A DNA stretch of 64,000 bases from assembly GCA_963678235.1 (NCBI GenBank), contig OY782766.1, positions 2,914,001 through 2,978,000 on the forward strand. Reading direction: 5' to 3'. Made by a program: the position numbers and the translations under genes. The stretch's first letter is position 1; each line of letters begins with the position of its first letter. Below are positions 35,056 through 44,673 of the stretch, piece by piece. Below the pieces are notes generated by a model, which was not told the DNA's origin, ran no database searches, and saw only the letters and a program-made list of their open reading frames with translations. Source of the stretch: JABMQB01 sp963678235. GTDB lineage: Bacteria > Bacteroidota > Bacteroidia > Bacteroidales > Prolixibacteraceae.

Positions 35056-37167
35056 TTAAAGTGAGTTCATATAGACTTCAATGTTTTCATATTTTGGATC
35101 CAAATCGTGTCCTGTTGCTTTTGTCGTTTTCAGGTCAAGTCCATGGCTGATTTCCCAATTGTCAGGAATACCATTTTCATTTTTGTCAACCGGAGCCTTC
35201 ATTTTGGGGTACTTGGCAAAACCGCCTTCCGGCCAGTCGGCCGGAGTTCCCGGAATAAAACCGGTGCCATCTTTGACTGTCTGCGCCACATAGGATGTGA
35301 TAGTGTCCCTGACCGGTTTGGTCGCCCCAGCTTTTTCAACTACCAGCTTATAAGCTTCTTCGGCAGCCTGGGTATTCACGGGAATCGAAGGAATTGGTGC
35401 ACTGATAACCGCTACATCCGATTTGCCGAAAACGCTTTTAAAATCATCCGGCAACTTATTCCCTTTGCCATACCATTGTGCATATTTAGTGTCTTCACTC
35501 CAGGCATACGACGGGTCACTTTTTGAATCAGGCCCTTTTTTAAGTGTATTGCCAACATAGTTCAGGCGTAGATAATCATTTGATGATCCATAGCCCGTGC
35601 CCACAAAATTGTAGATAACATTGTTCCTGAAATCGTAGGTGAGCATGTCTATGCGGGGATTGCGCACGCGGCCATGTGCCAAAAGGTTATGATGGGAGGA
35701 AACCCAGCCCCAGCCGACACCCACTGAGATCATGGAATGATTTCCTTTCTCATGGGTTGAAGCTGTCGGTGCCCCATAAATATATGACCATTGGATTGTA
35801 GTGGCTTCCCGCATATGTTGACCATATGTATTGAAAACCTGATCGCAGGCATAAGCAATGTCGCAATGATCGGCAATTATGTTCATCGCGTTCAAATCCA
35901 GCGCATGGGTTTGTTCGCCAATTAACCTTTTGAGGTTCCCGGGTCCCTTAATATCACCCACACGAATACGGAGGTACCTGAGAATTACATCGTGCGTTTC
36001 AACTTTAATTCCAAAATTCCTGATTTGAATACCCTCGCCTGGCGCCGTTTGACCGGCTATCGTAATGTAAGGATTCCTGATCTCGAGTGGTTCTTTTAAC
36101 CGGATGGTTCCTGAAACAGCAAAGACAATATACCGCGATCCCTCTGCCTCGACGGCTTCACGTAAAGTGCCATGAATTAATTTTTCAGGTGGTAGGGCCG
36201 GGAAACCAGGTAATATTGGGCGCCCTTCATCCGGGTGCTCATTCCCCAAATCATCAACATAAGGAACCCAATTCCCCTTGCCGAGTGTTTTGGCATGTTC
36301 ACTTGCCTGTCCTAATTTGCCATCCTGTCGACCGCGACGGCCATTCAACAAGTAATCATCCAAAGAAGTTACTACGAAGACCTTACCGCCTCGTCCGCCC
36401 TTTGAATAACGTCCTGCGCCCTCAGCTCCGGGGAAAGCAAGGGTCTGGCTGCCAGCAAATTTCTCAACCGGGCCCCAGGGCCTTAATTCAATTTCGACAT
36501 ACGGGGTTCCATTGGTTGAACCGGTTAAATTGGTCACTGTCATCCAGACACCATTGGGCAGCAAATAGCTCGAAACGAGGTAAGAATCACCTGGCAACCG
36601 TCTTGCTCCATAAGGGGCTAATAGATCAACAATGCTGTCCAATTTTTGCAAAAACGGAGGTATTACTTCCGGGTCAAGAAACGGAAACCGTGAAGTTAGA
36701 TTTTTAGCCCTTGCAAGGGCTTCTATTCGTCCATGTTGCACATCAAACAAGAGCGGTCGGCCGATATGGAGCTTCATTACTGGATATTCCCGATCAAAAG
36801 TGTAGTATTCGGATTCATAGGCAACCTGATTGAATATTTTTTCACCGGGCCATCCGTCTTCCTCCCGACGATCGCTAAACAGAAGGGGATATTCTTCATT
36901 ACCTTGGGCTATTTGAGGCATTCGGTCGAACACCTTCTTTGCAAGCGCTTCTGGTTGCATTTCCCAGGGACTTTCTGTTGTTAAAAGTTTTCCAAGGAAA
37001 GGGAATTCCTTTAACAAAGTTTGCGCCTCAGCAGTACCTTTTAGCGGATTAACGGCTTGCCCTGAGTAAACTCCAATGAATAGCATAAAAACAAGGACTG
37101 TGAACCATTGTTTTAACAAGGCATACCTGGCTCTGAGGGGAATTGAATTAATTTTGTCAGAATTCAT
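35056..37167 (-). CDS. PL1 pectate lyase with a long unique N-terminal region
   Basis: A 703-residue enzyme. Residues 16-36 are a signal or anchor segment, 40-240 a region I do not recognise (rich in Pro, Arg and Asp-Gly turns), and 242 onward a PL1 domain: QTLAFPGAEGAGRYSKGGRGG, ITIAGQTAPGEGIQI, LRYLRIRVGD, ADHCDIAYACDQVFN, RNPRIDM. A roughly 50-residue insertion follows VTSLDDY. The C terminus ends in DKNENGIPDNWEISHGLD, a calcium-binding tail. It would cleave polygalacturonan by beta-elimination. The other PL1 proteins here start the lyase domain right after the signal peptide. Confidence 0.85.
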   Translation of the reverse strand: MNSDKINSIPLRARYALLKQWFTVLVFMLFIGVYSGQAVNPLKGTAEAQTLLKEFPFLGKLLTTESPWEMQPEALAKKVFDRMPQIAQGNEEYPLLFSDRREEDGWPGEKIFNQVAYESEYYTFDREYPVMKLHIGRPLLFDVQHGRIEALARAKNLTSRFPFLDPEVIPPFLQKLDSIVDLLAPYGARRLPGDSYLVSSYLLPNGVWMTVTNLTGSTNGTPYVEIELRPWGPVEKFAGSQTLAFPGAEGAGRYSKGGRGGKVFVVTSLDDYLLNGRRGRQDGKLGQASEHAKTLGKGNWVPYVDDLGNEHPDEGRPILPGFPALPPEKLIHGTLREAVEAEGSRYIVFAVSGTIRLKEPLEIRNPYITIAGQTAPGEGIQIRNFGIKVETHDVILRYLRIRVGDIKGPGNLKRLIGEQTHALDLNAMNIIADHCDIAYACDQVFNTYGQHMREATTIQWSYIYGAPTASTHEKGNHSMISVGVGWGWVSSHHNLLAHGRVRNPRIDMLTYDFRNNVIYNFVGTGYGSSNDYLRLNYVGNTLKKGPDSKSDPSYAWSEDTKYAQWYGKGNKLPDDFKSVFGKSDVAVISAPIPSIPVNTQAAEEAYKLVVEKAGATKPVRDTITSYVAQTVKDGTGFIPGTPADWPEGGFAKYPKMKAPVDKNENGIPDNWEISHGLDLKTTKATGHDLDPKYENIEVYMNSL

Positions 37168-37222
37168 TATTATAAAATTTTATTTGGTCTGGGTTATTAC
37201 TGATTTTTCGACCTGCAAAGTC

Positions 37223-38836
37223 CTATTTTGTTTCCCGGAATATTTTCTTTTCCGGTATGCTTTCGTCAAATTCTATCTGATCAGACTTGCCAGTTATTTT
37301 TACCATTTCTTTTTCAGTATTATATTCAAAGTTGCTAAGCTGAGCATGACTGACATCGTTTAACAGAACAGGCATATTTTCCGGGGATGTTTCAGTAATT
37401 TTTAATTTATTGATTATTATACTGTCGCAAAATGATATGCTTGCAGGTGAACCAACATCATTGGAGATTGTAAGGTTTTCGAAGGTAATGTTTTTGGCAT
37501 CACTTACTTCAATTCCATGCTTTCCTCCCAGATTAATATCTTTGAGAAACAAATGGTTAACAGGCATCTCAGGCAGTCCGATTATTTGAATGATATTACG
37601 CTTTGCATATTCACAGGAAATATTTTCATAGTGGATATTCTCCACCACTGGTGTTCCGCTGTTCACTTCCTGCTCCGGAAGCCTGTCCCCGCCGGAATAA
37701 AGCATATTAATCCGAATGGCTTCACGCTGAATGGTATCTGCTGATATATCTTTAAACCAACAATTTCGAACGTAAGCGCCTCTGCCTCTGTCTGTTTTTA
37801 TCCGGATCACTCTGTCGGTGCCGTTGAATTGGCAGTCATAGGCATAAACATTTTCGACGCCTCCTGACATTTCGCTTCCGATAACAATTCCTCCATGACC
37901 ATGCAAGCCTTTATTGTGACGAATCAGGATATTTTTGCAGGGCATTCCAATTCTGCGGCCATCTTTATTGCGTCCCGATTTTATGGTGATGCAATCGTCG
38001 CCTGTAGACAGGGTGTTGTATTCAATCAGCACATTCTGGCATGAATTGGGATTGATGCCATCACCATTCGGTGTATGTCCATATTCTCCTTCCGTTTGTA
38101 TTGAAATTCCACGGATAATTAAATCCTCACAGAAACTTGGATTAACCGTCCAAAAAGCTCCATACCTGAAAGTTACTCCTTCCAACAATACATGTTTGCA
38201 ATACAGGGGGCCAAAAAATACCGGAGGCAGATAATTATCCAACGAATTAAAATGCCTTTCCTTTAAAGGAATCTCATTTTCATTCATTTCAATCAATTTA
38301 CGGTTGCCAAATCCCGGGTACTGGCGCTGTTCCCACCATGGTTTTCCCTGTCCATTCAGAACTCCTTTGCCTGTAATGGCAATGTTTTTCTGTTTACAGG
38401 CATATATGAAAGGCGAATAAGCGTATACTTCAGAACCCTCAAAATTGGTCAATACTTCCGGCAAATAATCATTGAAATCCTGACTAAAAAGCAGTTCTGC
38501 ACCTTCGTCCAGGTGAAGGTTTATGTCGCTTAATAATACGATTGGGCCAGTTAACCATTGACCGGGAGGAACAAGCACTGTTCCGCCACCAGACTCCGAT
38601 AGCTGTTTTATGGCTTTGTTGATGGCTACTGTGTTTTTAATTTTGCCACCCTCTTGTGCCCCAAAATCGGTAATACTTACCGTTTTATCAGGGAAATGTG
38701 GCCTTTGAAAATTAAATTCCCCAAAAGGTGTTTTAAATGGCTCTATTTTATTGGGAACCTTCGCCAACCCATGTTGACATATTCCTACCAATACTATTTG
38801 TATCAGTACTAATTTTAATGTTGATTTCCATTTCAT
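37223..38836 (-). CDS. GH28 polygalacturonase-type enzyme
   Basis: About 537 residues from Met at 38836 (the frame starts at 38854). A signal peptide (LKLVLIQIVLVGICQHGLA) is followed by DFGAQEGGKIKNTVAINKAI. The catalytic set is NGDGINPNSCQN, STGDDCITIKSG, GLHGHGGIVIG and RVIRIKTDRGRGAYV. It differs from the other GH28 here in having a secretory rather than lipoprotein signal and INP in place of ID-E. It would act on galacturonan or rhamnogalacturonan. It lies 50 bp after the PL1 gene at 38887-40371. Confidence 0.9.
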   Translation of the reverse strand: MKWKSTLKLVLIQIVLVGICQHGLAKVPNKIEPFKTPFGEFNFQRPHFPDKTVSITDFGAQEGGKIKNTVAINKAIKQLSESGGGTVLVPPGQWLTGPIVLLSDINLHLDEGAELLFSQDFNDYLPEVLTNFEGSEVYAYSPFIYACKQKNIAITGKGVLNGQGKPWWEQRQYPGFGNRKLIEMNENEIPLKERHFNSLDNYLPPVFFGPLYCKHVLLEGVTFRYGAFWTVNPSFCEDLIIRGISIQTEGEYGHTPNGDGINPNSCQNVLIEYNTLSTGDDCITIKSGRNKDGRRIGMPCKNILIRHNKGLHGHGGIVIGSEMSGGVENVYAYDCQFNGTDRVIRIKTDRGRGAYVRNCWFKDISADTIQREAIRINMLYSGGDRLPEQEVNSGTPVVENIHYENISCEYAKRNIIQIIGLPEMPVNHLFLKDINLGGKHGIEVSDAKNITFENLTISNDVGSPASISFCDSIIINKLKITETSPENMPVLLNDVSHAQLSNFEYNTEKEMVKITGKSDQIEFDESIPEKKIFRETK

Positions 38837-38886
38837 AAGAATTATCCTTTCCATTTTAGTCTTTGTAATTCGAAACAGATTTTTAA

Positions 38887-40371
38887 CTAGTTAATGCTAT
38901 TTATATAGTTCTCCAGCATGGTATATCCATCTTCTCCAACCTTATTTCTATCGGCAGGATTATTCGGATTGAGGCCATGTTTTTTTTCCCAAATATCGGG
39001 CATCCCGTCATGGTCGGTATCCGCCAAAACATTGTACGTTTTATAATCCGGATAGGCACCGGCACCAAAAGCCAAAAACGGATTGTCGATAATGCCCTTG
39101 GCGACGCCATAAAATTTGTTTTGTGTATAGGCTTTTTCATCATGACCAAGATATGATGGCGTAGTCCCCTTCCCTGTTGCAGTGCCAGTGCGTACCTCAT
39201 GAATGATGCGTTTATCAACGATATCCCTTGGGAATGCGCCGGCATTGGCCAAGACACTTTTATATGCCTTAACAGCCGTTTCTGTATTTAGAGAGTGCCC
39301 CATTTTAAAAGGCTTCGCTGAGATCAATGCTGATTTTGGCACACCTGCTGCTTCATAATATTTAGCATCCAATCCAAGCGAATTATCATTATTCAAGCCT
39401 TTATTCGCTGATCCTTCCATAATATTCCCGGTCATGTACCATTGAGCGATTATAGAGTCGCCCTGAATAGAATGATGTGACGACTGAGCAAAGAAAGAAG
39501 GTAAATCACCAGGGTACGCGGGGCCTGGTTTATAATAATTATTGATAAAATTGCATTGATAACTTCCGTCCATTATTTCAATGTAGGCGCCATAGGCGGA
39601 ATTGGCCTTACCCCAATTATAGTTGACATTGTTAACATACTCATACAACACATTTTTATCGTGGTGTTTACTCCCGTTAAACCTTGGGGTCCGGCTATAG
39701 TTATGGGCAAGTAGGTTGTGGTGGTAAGTCGCATTTTGTCCGCCCCACTGACACCCGTAACTGCGGGCACCTTTGGCATGCCCGGAGGCATATAGCCCTT
39801 CGTGCACGATGCACCATTGTACAGTAGTCGAATCGTTATCATACATGGTCATATTTTCTTCGCCAGACCACCCAAACGTACAATGATCGATAATTACATT
39901 ATTTGCATTTTCAATTCCAATAGAGCCGCCTTTAATAAAAGTCCCGTCTTCATTCAGTCCAATTCGAAAACGGAGATGACGAACGATCAGATTTGAGCTT
40001 CCTCCGAGATTAACTTTATGGCCGCGAATACAAATCCCATCGCCCGGTGCTGTTTGGCCAGCAATGGTAACACCTTTTATGAATTTTCCTCTTAAATCTG
40101 AAACCAGGTTGATTACCCCTGAAACCCGGAAAACAATTGTTGTTGGTTCAGAAGAACATTGTTTAAAAGCCCAACGTAAACTGCCTTCAATTTCCCCATG
40201 CTCATCATCAAGCAGGTTGGTCACTTCAACAACCTGCCCTCCTCTTCCTCCTTTCGAGTATGCCCCGAATCCTTCGGCACCCGGGAATGCTAATTGCTGG
40301 GAAAAAAGCGAACCAGCATAAAATAAAAAAATGCTTGTCAGACACACTGTTACACAAAACCTCCTCCTCAT
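38887..40371 (-). CDS. PL1 pectate lyase
   Basis: A 494-residue secreted lyase. The signal peptide ends FYAGSLFSQQ and the PL1 domain begins LAFPGAEGFGAYSKGGRGG. Domain motifs are VTIAGQTAPGDGICIRG, LIVRHLRFRIG, IIDHCTFGWSGEENM and SRTPRFNGSK. The C terminus has DTDHDGMPDIWEKKHGL and ends at GYTMLENYINSIN, a calcium-binding tail common to this group. It lies 5 bp after the stop of the DUF1593 gene with a T9SS tail, so the two are co-transcribed. No sorting domain is present. Confidence 0.9.
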   Translation of the reverse strand: MRRRFCVTVCLTSIFLFYAGSLFSQQLAFPGAEGFGAYSKGGRGGQVVEVTNLLDDEHGEIEGSLRWAFKQCSSEPTTIVFRVSGVINLVSDLRGKFIKGVTIAGQTAPGDGICIRGHKVNLGGSSNLIVRHLRFRIGLNEDGTFIKGGSIGIENANNVIIDHCTFGWSGEENMTMYDNDSTTVQWCIVHEGLYASGHAKGARSYGCQWGGQNATYHHNLLAHNYSRTPRFNGSKHHDKNVLYEYVNNVNYNWGKANSAYGAYIEIMDGSYQCNFINNYYKPGPAYPGDLPSFFAQSSHHSIQGDSIIAQWYMTGNIMEGSANKGLNNDNSLGLDAKYYEAAGVPKSALISAKPFKMGHSLNTETAVKAYKSVLANAGAFPRDIVDKRIIHEVRTGTATGKGTTPSYLGHDEKAYTQNKFYGVAKGIIDNPFLAFGAGAYPDYKTYNVLADTDHDGMPDIWEKKHGLNPNNPADRNKVGEDGYTMLENYINSIN

Positions 40372-40376
40372 AATAT

Positions 40377-42113
40377 CTATTTTATTAGCAACATTTTACC
40401 GCGTTGTTCAGACAAACCTGTTTTCAGACTGAAAAAATAAAGGCCACTATCCAACTCGCCAGCATCAAAAACAGCCGAATGTTCCCCGGCTATTTGCCGT
40501 TGATTAACCAGGGTTGCAACAGTTTCACCCATTGAGTTATAAACATAAAGATTTACATCGCTTTGAGATTTTAATTCGTAATTGAATTTGGTTGATGAAT
40601 GAAAAGGATTTGGATAGGGTTGCATTTGGATTAATTCACTCCTAAGTATTTCAGGTGCTGATGATAAGCCTCCGCTTACAGCAACTACCCTTTTATACCT
40701 TGTTAAAGGCGGAGAACCATTATCTGTCACTTCGCAGATAATGTGAATGCTTTCTCCATTTTGCAAATTTTGGGGTACTATAAATGTGGCATCCTGCTTA
40801 TCGGAATTCATGATTTCAATGCTCCCTTTATATGTTCCTGCTTCCTGGTACTGCCACCACCGATAGTTCAGGTCATCTCCATCCGGATCGTCGGTACCTA
40901 AAGCACTTAGATCAACCGTTTCTCCGGGTATCACATTCATGTCTAATTCATTAGCCAATATAACATGTGGCGGATGATTTGATTCTGCATAAGATTTTAC
41001 ACACCAGTCCACCCGGGACGCGAAGTCGTTCTGTATCGCACCAATCCATCGTGTTATAGGCTTAAAGTATTCTTCTAATAATTTCTGATCAGCACTATTA
41101 TAATTTTGTCTTCCCCAGCCTGTACTTGTGTACCATCGACCAGAAGGATATTTGTAATTATTTATCGGTACTTTATCAAGCCATGTATTTTCGCGAATAA
41201 GCACATAGCGTCCTCCCCATCCTCCCCAGTCTGGAGACTCCGTACTCCGCAATCCCGTTGGAATCTCATGTATGAAGGATGGCGAATCTCCCTCGCCCAT
41301 AAAATCTTCCTTGCCTCCAAGCTTTTTCTTGGTATTCGCATTGTAATATGCTACCAAAGGATTATTATCCATATTTTTAAATATGTTTTCTTTCATCCAG
41401 GGTGAACGGAAGTAGGAATCGGGCTCCTCGGGCATATTCCAACGCTGCCACCAATAGCCAAAGGTTATAAATTGATCAGAAATGATTGTCAGAATGTTAT
41501 AGGGCGTTGCCCAATGCGGCCGGATGTAAGATTGAAAAGTATTATCCTGCTCCCAGATAAAATAGAAGCGAATCTTATTGGCCACGTACTCCATCTTGTC
41601 CGGGTGCTCCTCTTCAATACTTTTTAAGGCGCGGGCAATAGTATTCGTACCACCCCAGGCCTGAAGCCAGATGGGACGATTGTCAGTTGTATCTAACAGT
41701 ACCTTTGCAATATGCTGTGAGCCCGGTGAAGGAGCTTTCATATCCCCTTCGGTAGACACATTTCCAAGAAATGCAACTGATTTAAGATAATCCGGAGTTG
41801 GATAGCAGGTATCATGCTTAATTAGATTGGGATAAACGACAGCATAAGCATCCAGATATTTCACATACCAATCATCTCCTGCCCAATTGTGATTATGTGC
41901 ATGGTATTGAGAACTGGTAGTGATAATACCCTCAATATCAAAGTCATTCGAATAAAGCAGGCATCGGACAAAGGAACATTCATCATCAATTTCAGCATCT
42001 GATGTCAAAATTATCCTGGTTTTTGTATTCTCTAAAGATTCCTTGTTTTGACTATAACAAGAAACAGATACTGTAATCAGGAATACAAATGAATAATAAA
42101 ATTTTAATTTCAT
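40377..42113 (-). CDS. DUF1593 protein with type IX secretion tail
   Basis: A 578-residue protein. N-terminal SFVFLITVSVSCYSQ is a signal (a Cys makes a lipoprotein reading possible). The DUF1593 opening is LTSDAEIDDECSFVRCLLYS, with the DxxIDD cluster rather than DxGxDPDD. A PKD-like segment PDGDDLNYRWWQYQEAG follows at about 430, and the last about 80 residues are a type A T9SS C-terminal domain (PYPNPFHSSTKFNYEL ... GKMLLIK). It should therefore be exported to the cell surface. Its start overlaps the preceding PL1 stop by 4 bp (ATGA). Confidence 0.85.
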   Translation of the reverse strand: MKLKFYYSFVFLITVSVSCYSQNKESLENTKTRIILTSDAEIDDECSFVRCLLYSNDFDIEGIITTSSQYHAHNHNWAGDDWYVKYLDAYAVVYPNLIKHDTCYPTPDYLKSVAFLGNVSTEGDMKAPSPGSQHIAKVLLDTTDNRPIWLQAWGGTNTIARALKSIEEEHPDKMEYVANKIRFYFIWEQDNTFQSYIRPHWATPYNILTIISDQFITFGYWWQRWNMPEEPDSYFRSPWMKENIFKNMDNNPLVAYYNANTKKKLGGKEDFMGEGDSPSFIHEIPTGLRSTESPDWGGWGGRYVLIRENTWLDKVPINNYKYPSGRWYTSTGWGRQNYNSADQKLLEEYFKPITRWIGAIQNDFASRVDWCVKSYAESNHPPHVILANELDMNVIPGETVDLSALGTDDPDGDDLNYRWWQYQEAGTYKGSIEIMNSDKQDATFIVPQNLQNGESIHIICEVTDNGSPPLTRYKRVVAVSGGLSSAPEILRSELIQMQPYPNPFHSSTKFNYELKSQSDVNLYVYNSMGETVATLVNQRQIAGEHSAVFDAGELDSGLYFFSLKTGLSEQRGKMLLIK

Positions 42114-44641
42114 TTTATTAGCAACATTTTACCTCGTTGTTCAGACAAGCCAGTTTTCAGGCTAAAAAAATAGAGGCCACTATCCAACTCGCCAGCATCA
42201 AAAACAGCCGAATGTTCCCCGGCAATTTGCCGTTGATTAACCAGGGTTGCAACAGTTTCACCCATTGCGTTATACACAGAAAGATGAACATCGCTTTGAG
42301 ATTTTAATTCATACCTGATCGTGGTAAATGAATGAAAAGGATTCGGATAATTTTGGAACACTGCCAGATCATCCGGTGAGTTAGAAGAAATATCATTAAT
42401 TGCTGTCAGGTCCGATAATACATTAACATAATCAAGGTTGGGGCCCCCATTACTGGTATTGACAGTTAATCGAACAGTATTATTTCCGGTATTTAGACTG
42501 GTAGCTATTGTTTGGGTGGTCCAGTTATTCCAGTTGCCTGTTGGTTCGAAACTCACGTTTCCAAGAGAGTTGCCATTAACACTGAGAGCACACTGGCGGT
42601 TAACAGAAGAACCATTTGCATACCGGAATATTAACGAAGCGCTACCGCCGCCGCTGCTATATATATTATTCCATTCAAGCCAATCACCATTTGATCCAAA
42701 ATCAACATAGCCTGAGCCTGTATATCCCTGAAAATCGGACAGAACACTGTTGCCTGATTTAGATGTGAAATTTTCTGCCTGATATATTTCTGCCGCTACT
42801 ACCTCTACGGTACATTGAGCTGTAAACCCACCTTCTTCGGTGGTAACGGTAATCGTGGCCGAGCCTTCTGCAACACCTGTAACCAGTCCGGTTGAGTTTA
42901 CTCTGGCAACTGTTGTGTCGCTTGAACTCCAACTTACATTTTGGTTAACTGCATTTGAAGGTTCTACTGAAGCTGTAAGCTGTTCGGTAGCACCAATATT
43001 TACTGATATGGAATTTAGTGAAATTTGAACACCGGTAACCGAAATATTAGCTACCGTTACGATGCTTTGAGCTGTAAACCCTCCATCCTCGGTGGTTGCT
43101 GTAATCGTGGCTAAGCCTTCTGAAATACCAGTAACCAGGCCTGTTGAGCTTATTTTGGCAACTGTTGTATCGTTTGAGGCCCATCTTACGTTTTGGTTGC
43201 TTGCATTAAAAGGTTCAACACGGGCACTTAATTGTAAAGTACTATTAATACCTATTGTAACTGCTGCAGGCACTATACTTAACCCTGTAACCGGTCCACC
43301 ATCGCCAACAAGGCTGTTCAGGTAGTTCTCCAGATTTGTATATCCTCCTTCGCCTATATCATTTCTGTCAGCGGGGTCATTTTTATTCAGGCCTTTGTTA
43401 TCTTCCCAGGAATCCGGCATACCATCGTGGTCGCTGTCTGCAGGTGCGGGGACTGAGGCTAAAGCCGGCCAGCCACCAACATCGCCGGGTACATCGATAA
43501 GTCCATTGTTTCCATATTTTGCTGTCCCATTTATTACATCATCAATAATATCTGCATCAACCTTATCGCGTATGGGTAAAGAACAGCCTACATCGGCAAT
43601 AACAGAGTTATACGCTTCTTCGGCAGTTTGTTGAGCAATTTCCATTGCAGGCCATGGTGCGTTGAGAACGAAAGCTGAGCTTGTTTTTGTGACACCCTTC
43701 CAGTTATCGGCTGTAACTGTGGGGTTGCCCTCAACAACATTATCCGATACCCACCATTGACCGGCGTCAGCATCACCGTTACGGGTAGAAGGGTCAACAA
43801 TACGGCTCTTTACTTTTGATTCGGTTGCAGGCCCTGGCTTGTAATAATTAGCCACCATATTAATGGTGGAATGTTCGATTGGCGGATTACGCCTATCACC
43901 GTTCTGATGTGCTTCACCCCCATAGCTACTTGCATACCCCCAGTTATAAAGCACGTTGTTTCTGTAATCGTTATATCCGCAACCCGAAGCCCAACGTGGA
44001 TTGCGGCTGGCATTATGTGCAAACAGGTTATGATGCCAGGTGCCGTAATTATTACCCCAGATGCCTCCAAACCGATGGCCTACACTTACGCCGTTTTCAA
44101 ACTTTTCGCATGCTTCCGAGATAATGCACCATTGAACGGTTGTATACTCATTATGGTAAAGTGTAAAGGTCTCATCGGCACTCCAACTGGCTGAAACATG
44201 GTCGATAATAATATTCTTCTGGTACCTGCCTCCTATGGCATCATTTGAACCCAGGGAAGGGTCCCATCTTACGCGGATATACCGGATGATGATGTTGTCG
44301 GCACTTGTAGAAAGGTTTCCTTTAATACATATACCGTCTCCGGGTGCTGTTTGCCCGGCAATAGTAATATCTCCATTTTTGATATTAAAATTGCCCGTAA
44401 TTGTACCCGAAACCCTGAACACGACAGTTCGTGGGCCTGAAGCGGAAATGGCTGCTCCCAAACTACCAGCACCTGAACTATTAAGGTTTGTAACCTCATA
44501 AACCACGCCTCCGCGCCCACCTGTTGTGTATTTCCCGTAGCCTTCAGCACCAGGGAAGGCTAACTGTTGAGAAAAAAGAGAACCAGCATATAATAAGAAA
44601 ATATTTATCAGTGCCAGTGTTTTATAAACAAACCGCTTCAT
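42110..44641 (-). CDS. Multidomain PL1 pectate lyase: PL1, two Big2, CBM6-like, T9SS tail
   Basis: An 843-residue surface enzyme. Residues 1-25 are the signal, about 25-445 PL1 (AFPGAEGYGKYTTGGRGG; IIRYIRVRWD; IDHVSASWSADETF; RNPRWASG), with a calcium tail DSDHDGMPDSWEDNKGL. Then come two near-identical Big2 domains at 451-534 and 535-617, a CBM6/35-like domain at about 618-745 (EIYQAENFTS...), and a type A sorting domain from 762. The two Big2 domains look like a recent internal duplication. It overlaps the DUF1593 gene by 4 bp, so the pair is translationally coupled. Confidence 0.9.
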   Translation of the reverse strand: MKRFVYKTLALINIFLLYAGSLFSQQLAFPGAEGYGKYTTGGRGGVVYEVTNLNSSGAGSLGAAISASGPRTVVFRVSGTITGNFNIKNGDITIAGQTAPGDGICIKGNLSTSADNIIIRYIRVRWDPSLGSNDAIGGRYQKNIIIDHVSASWSADETFTLYHNEYTTVQWCIISEACEKFENGVSVGHRFGGIWGNNYGTWHHNLFAHNASRNPRWASGCGYNDYRNNVLYNWGYASSYGGEAHQNGDRRNPPIEHSTINMVANYYKPGPATESKVKSRIVDPSTRNGDADAGQWWVSDNVVEGNPTVTADNWKGVTKTSSAFVLNAPWPAMEIAQQTAEEAYNSVIADVGCSLPIRDKVDADIIDDVINGTAKYGNNGLIDVPGDVGGWPALASVPAPADSDHDGMPDSWEDNKGLNKNDPADRNDIGEGGYTNLENYLNSLVGDGGPVTGLSIVPAAVTIGINSTLQLSARVEPFNASNQNVRWASNDTTVAKISSTGLVTGISEGLATITATTEDGGFTAQSIVTVANISVTGVQISLNSISVNIGATEQLTASVEPSNAVNQNVSWSSSDTTVARVNSTGLVTGVAEGSATITVTTEEGGFTAQCTVEVVAAEIYQAENFTSKSGNSVLSDFQGYTGSGYVDFGSNGDWLEWNNIYSSGGGSASLIFRYANGSSVNRQCALSVNGNSLGNVSFEPTGNWNNWTTQTIATSLNTGNNTVRLTVNTSNGGPNLDYVNVLSDLTAINDISSNSPDDLAVFQNYPNPFHSFTTIRYELKSQSDVHLSVYNAMGETVATLVNQRQIAGEHSAVFDAGELDSGLYFFSLKTGLSEQRGKMLLIK

Positions 44642-44673
44642 AGATTTAATTTTTATCGAATTTAGTTATACAA

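Noticed and set aside
36087..36707. 206-codon plus-strand open frame inside the PL1 gene
   Set aside because: It is antisense to a strongly coding lyase frame and has no recognisable family or start signal.
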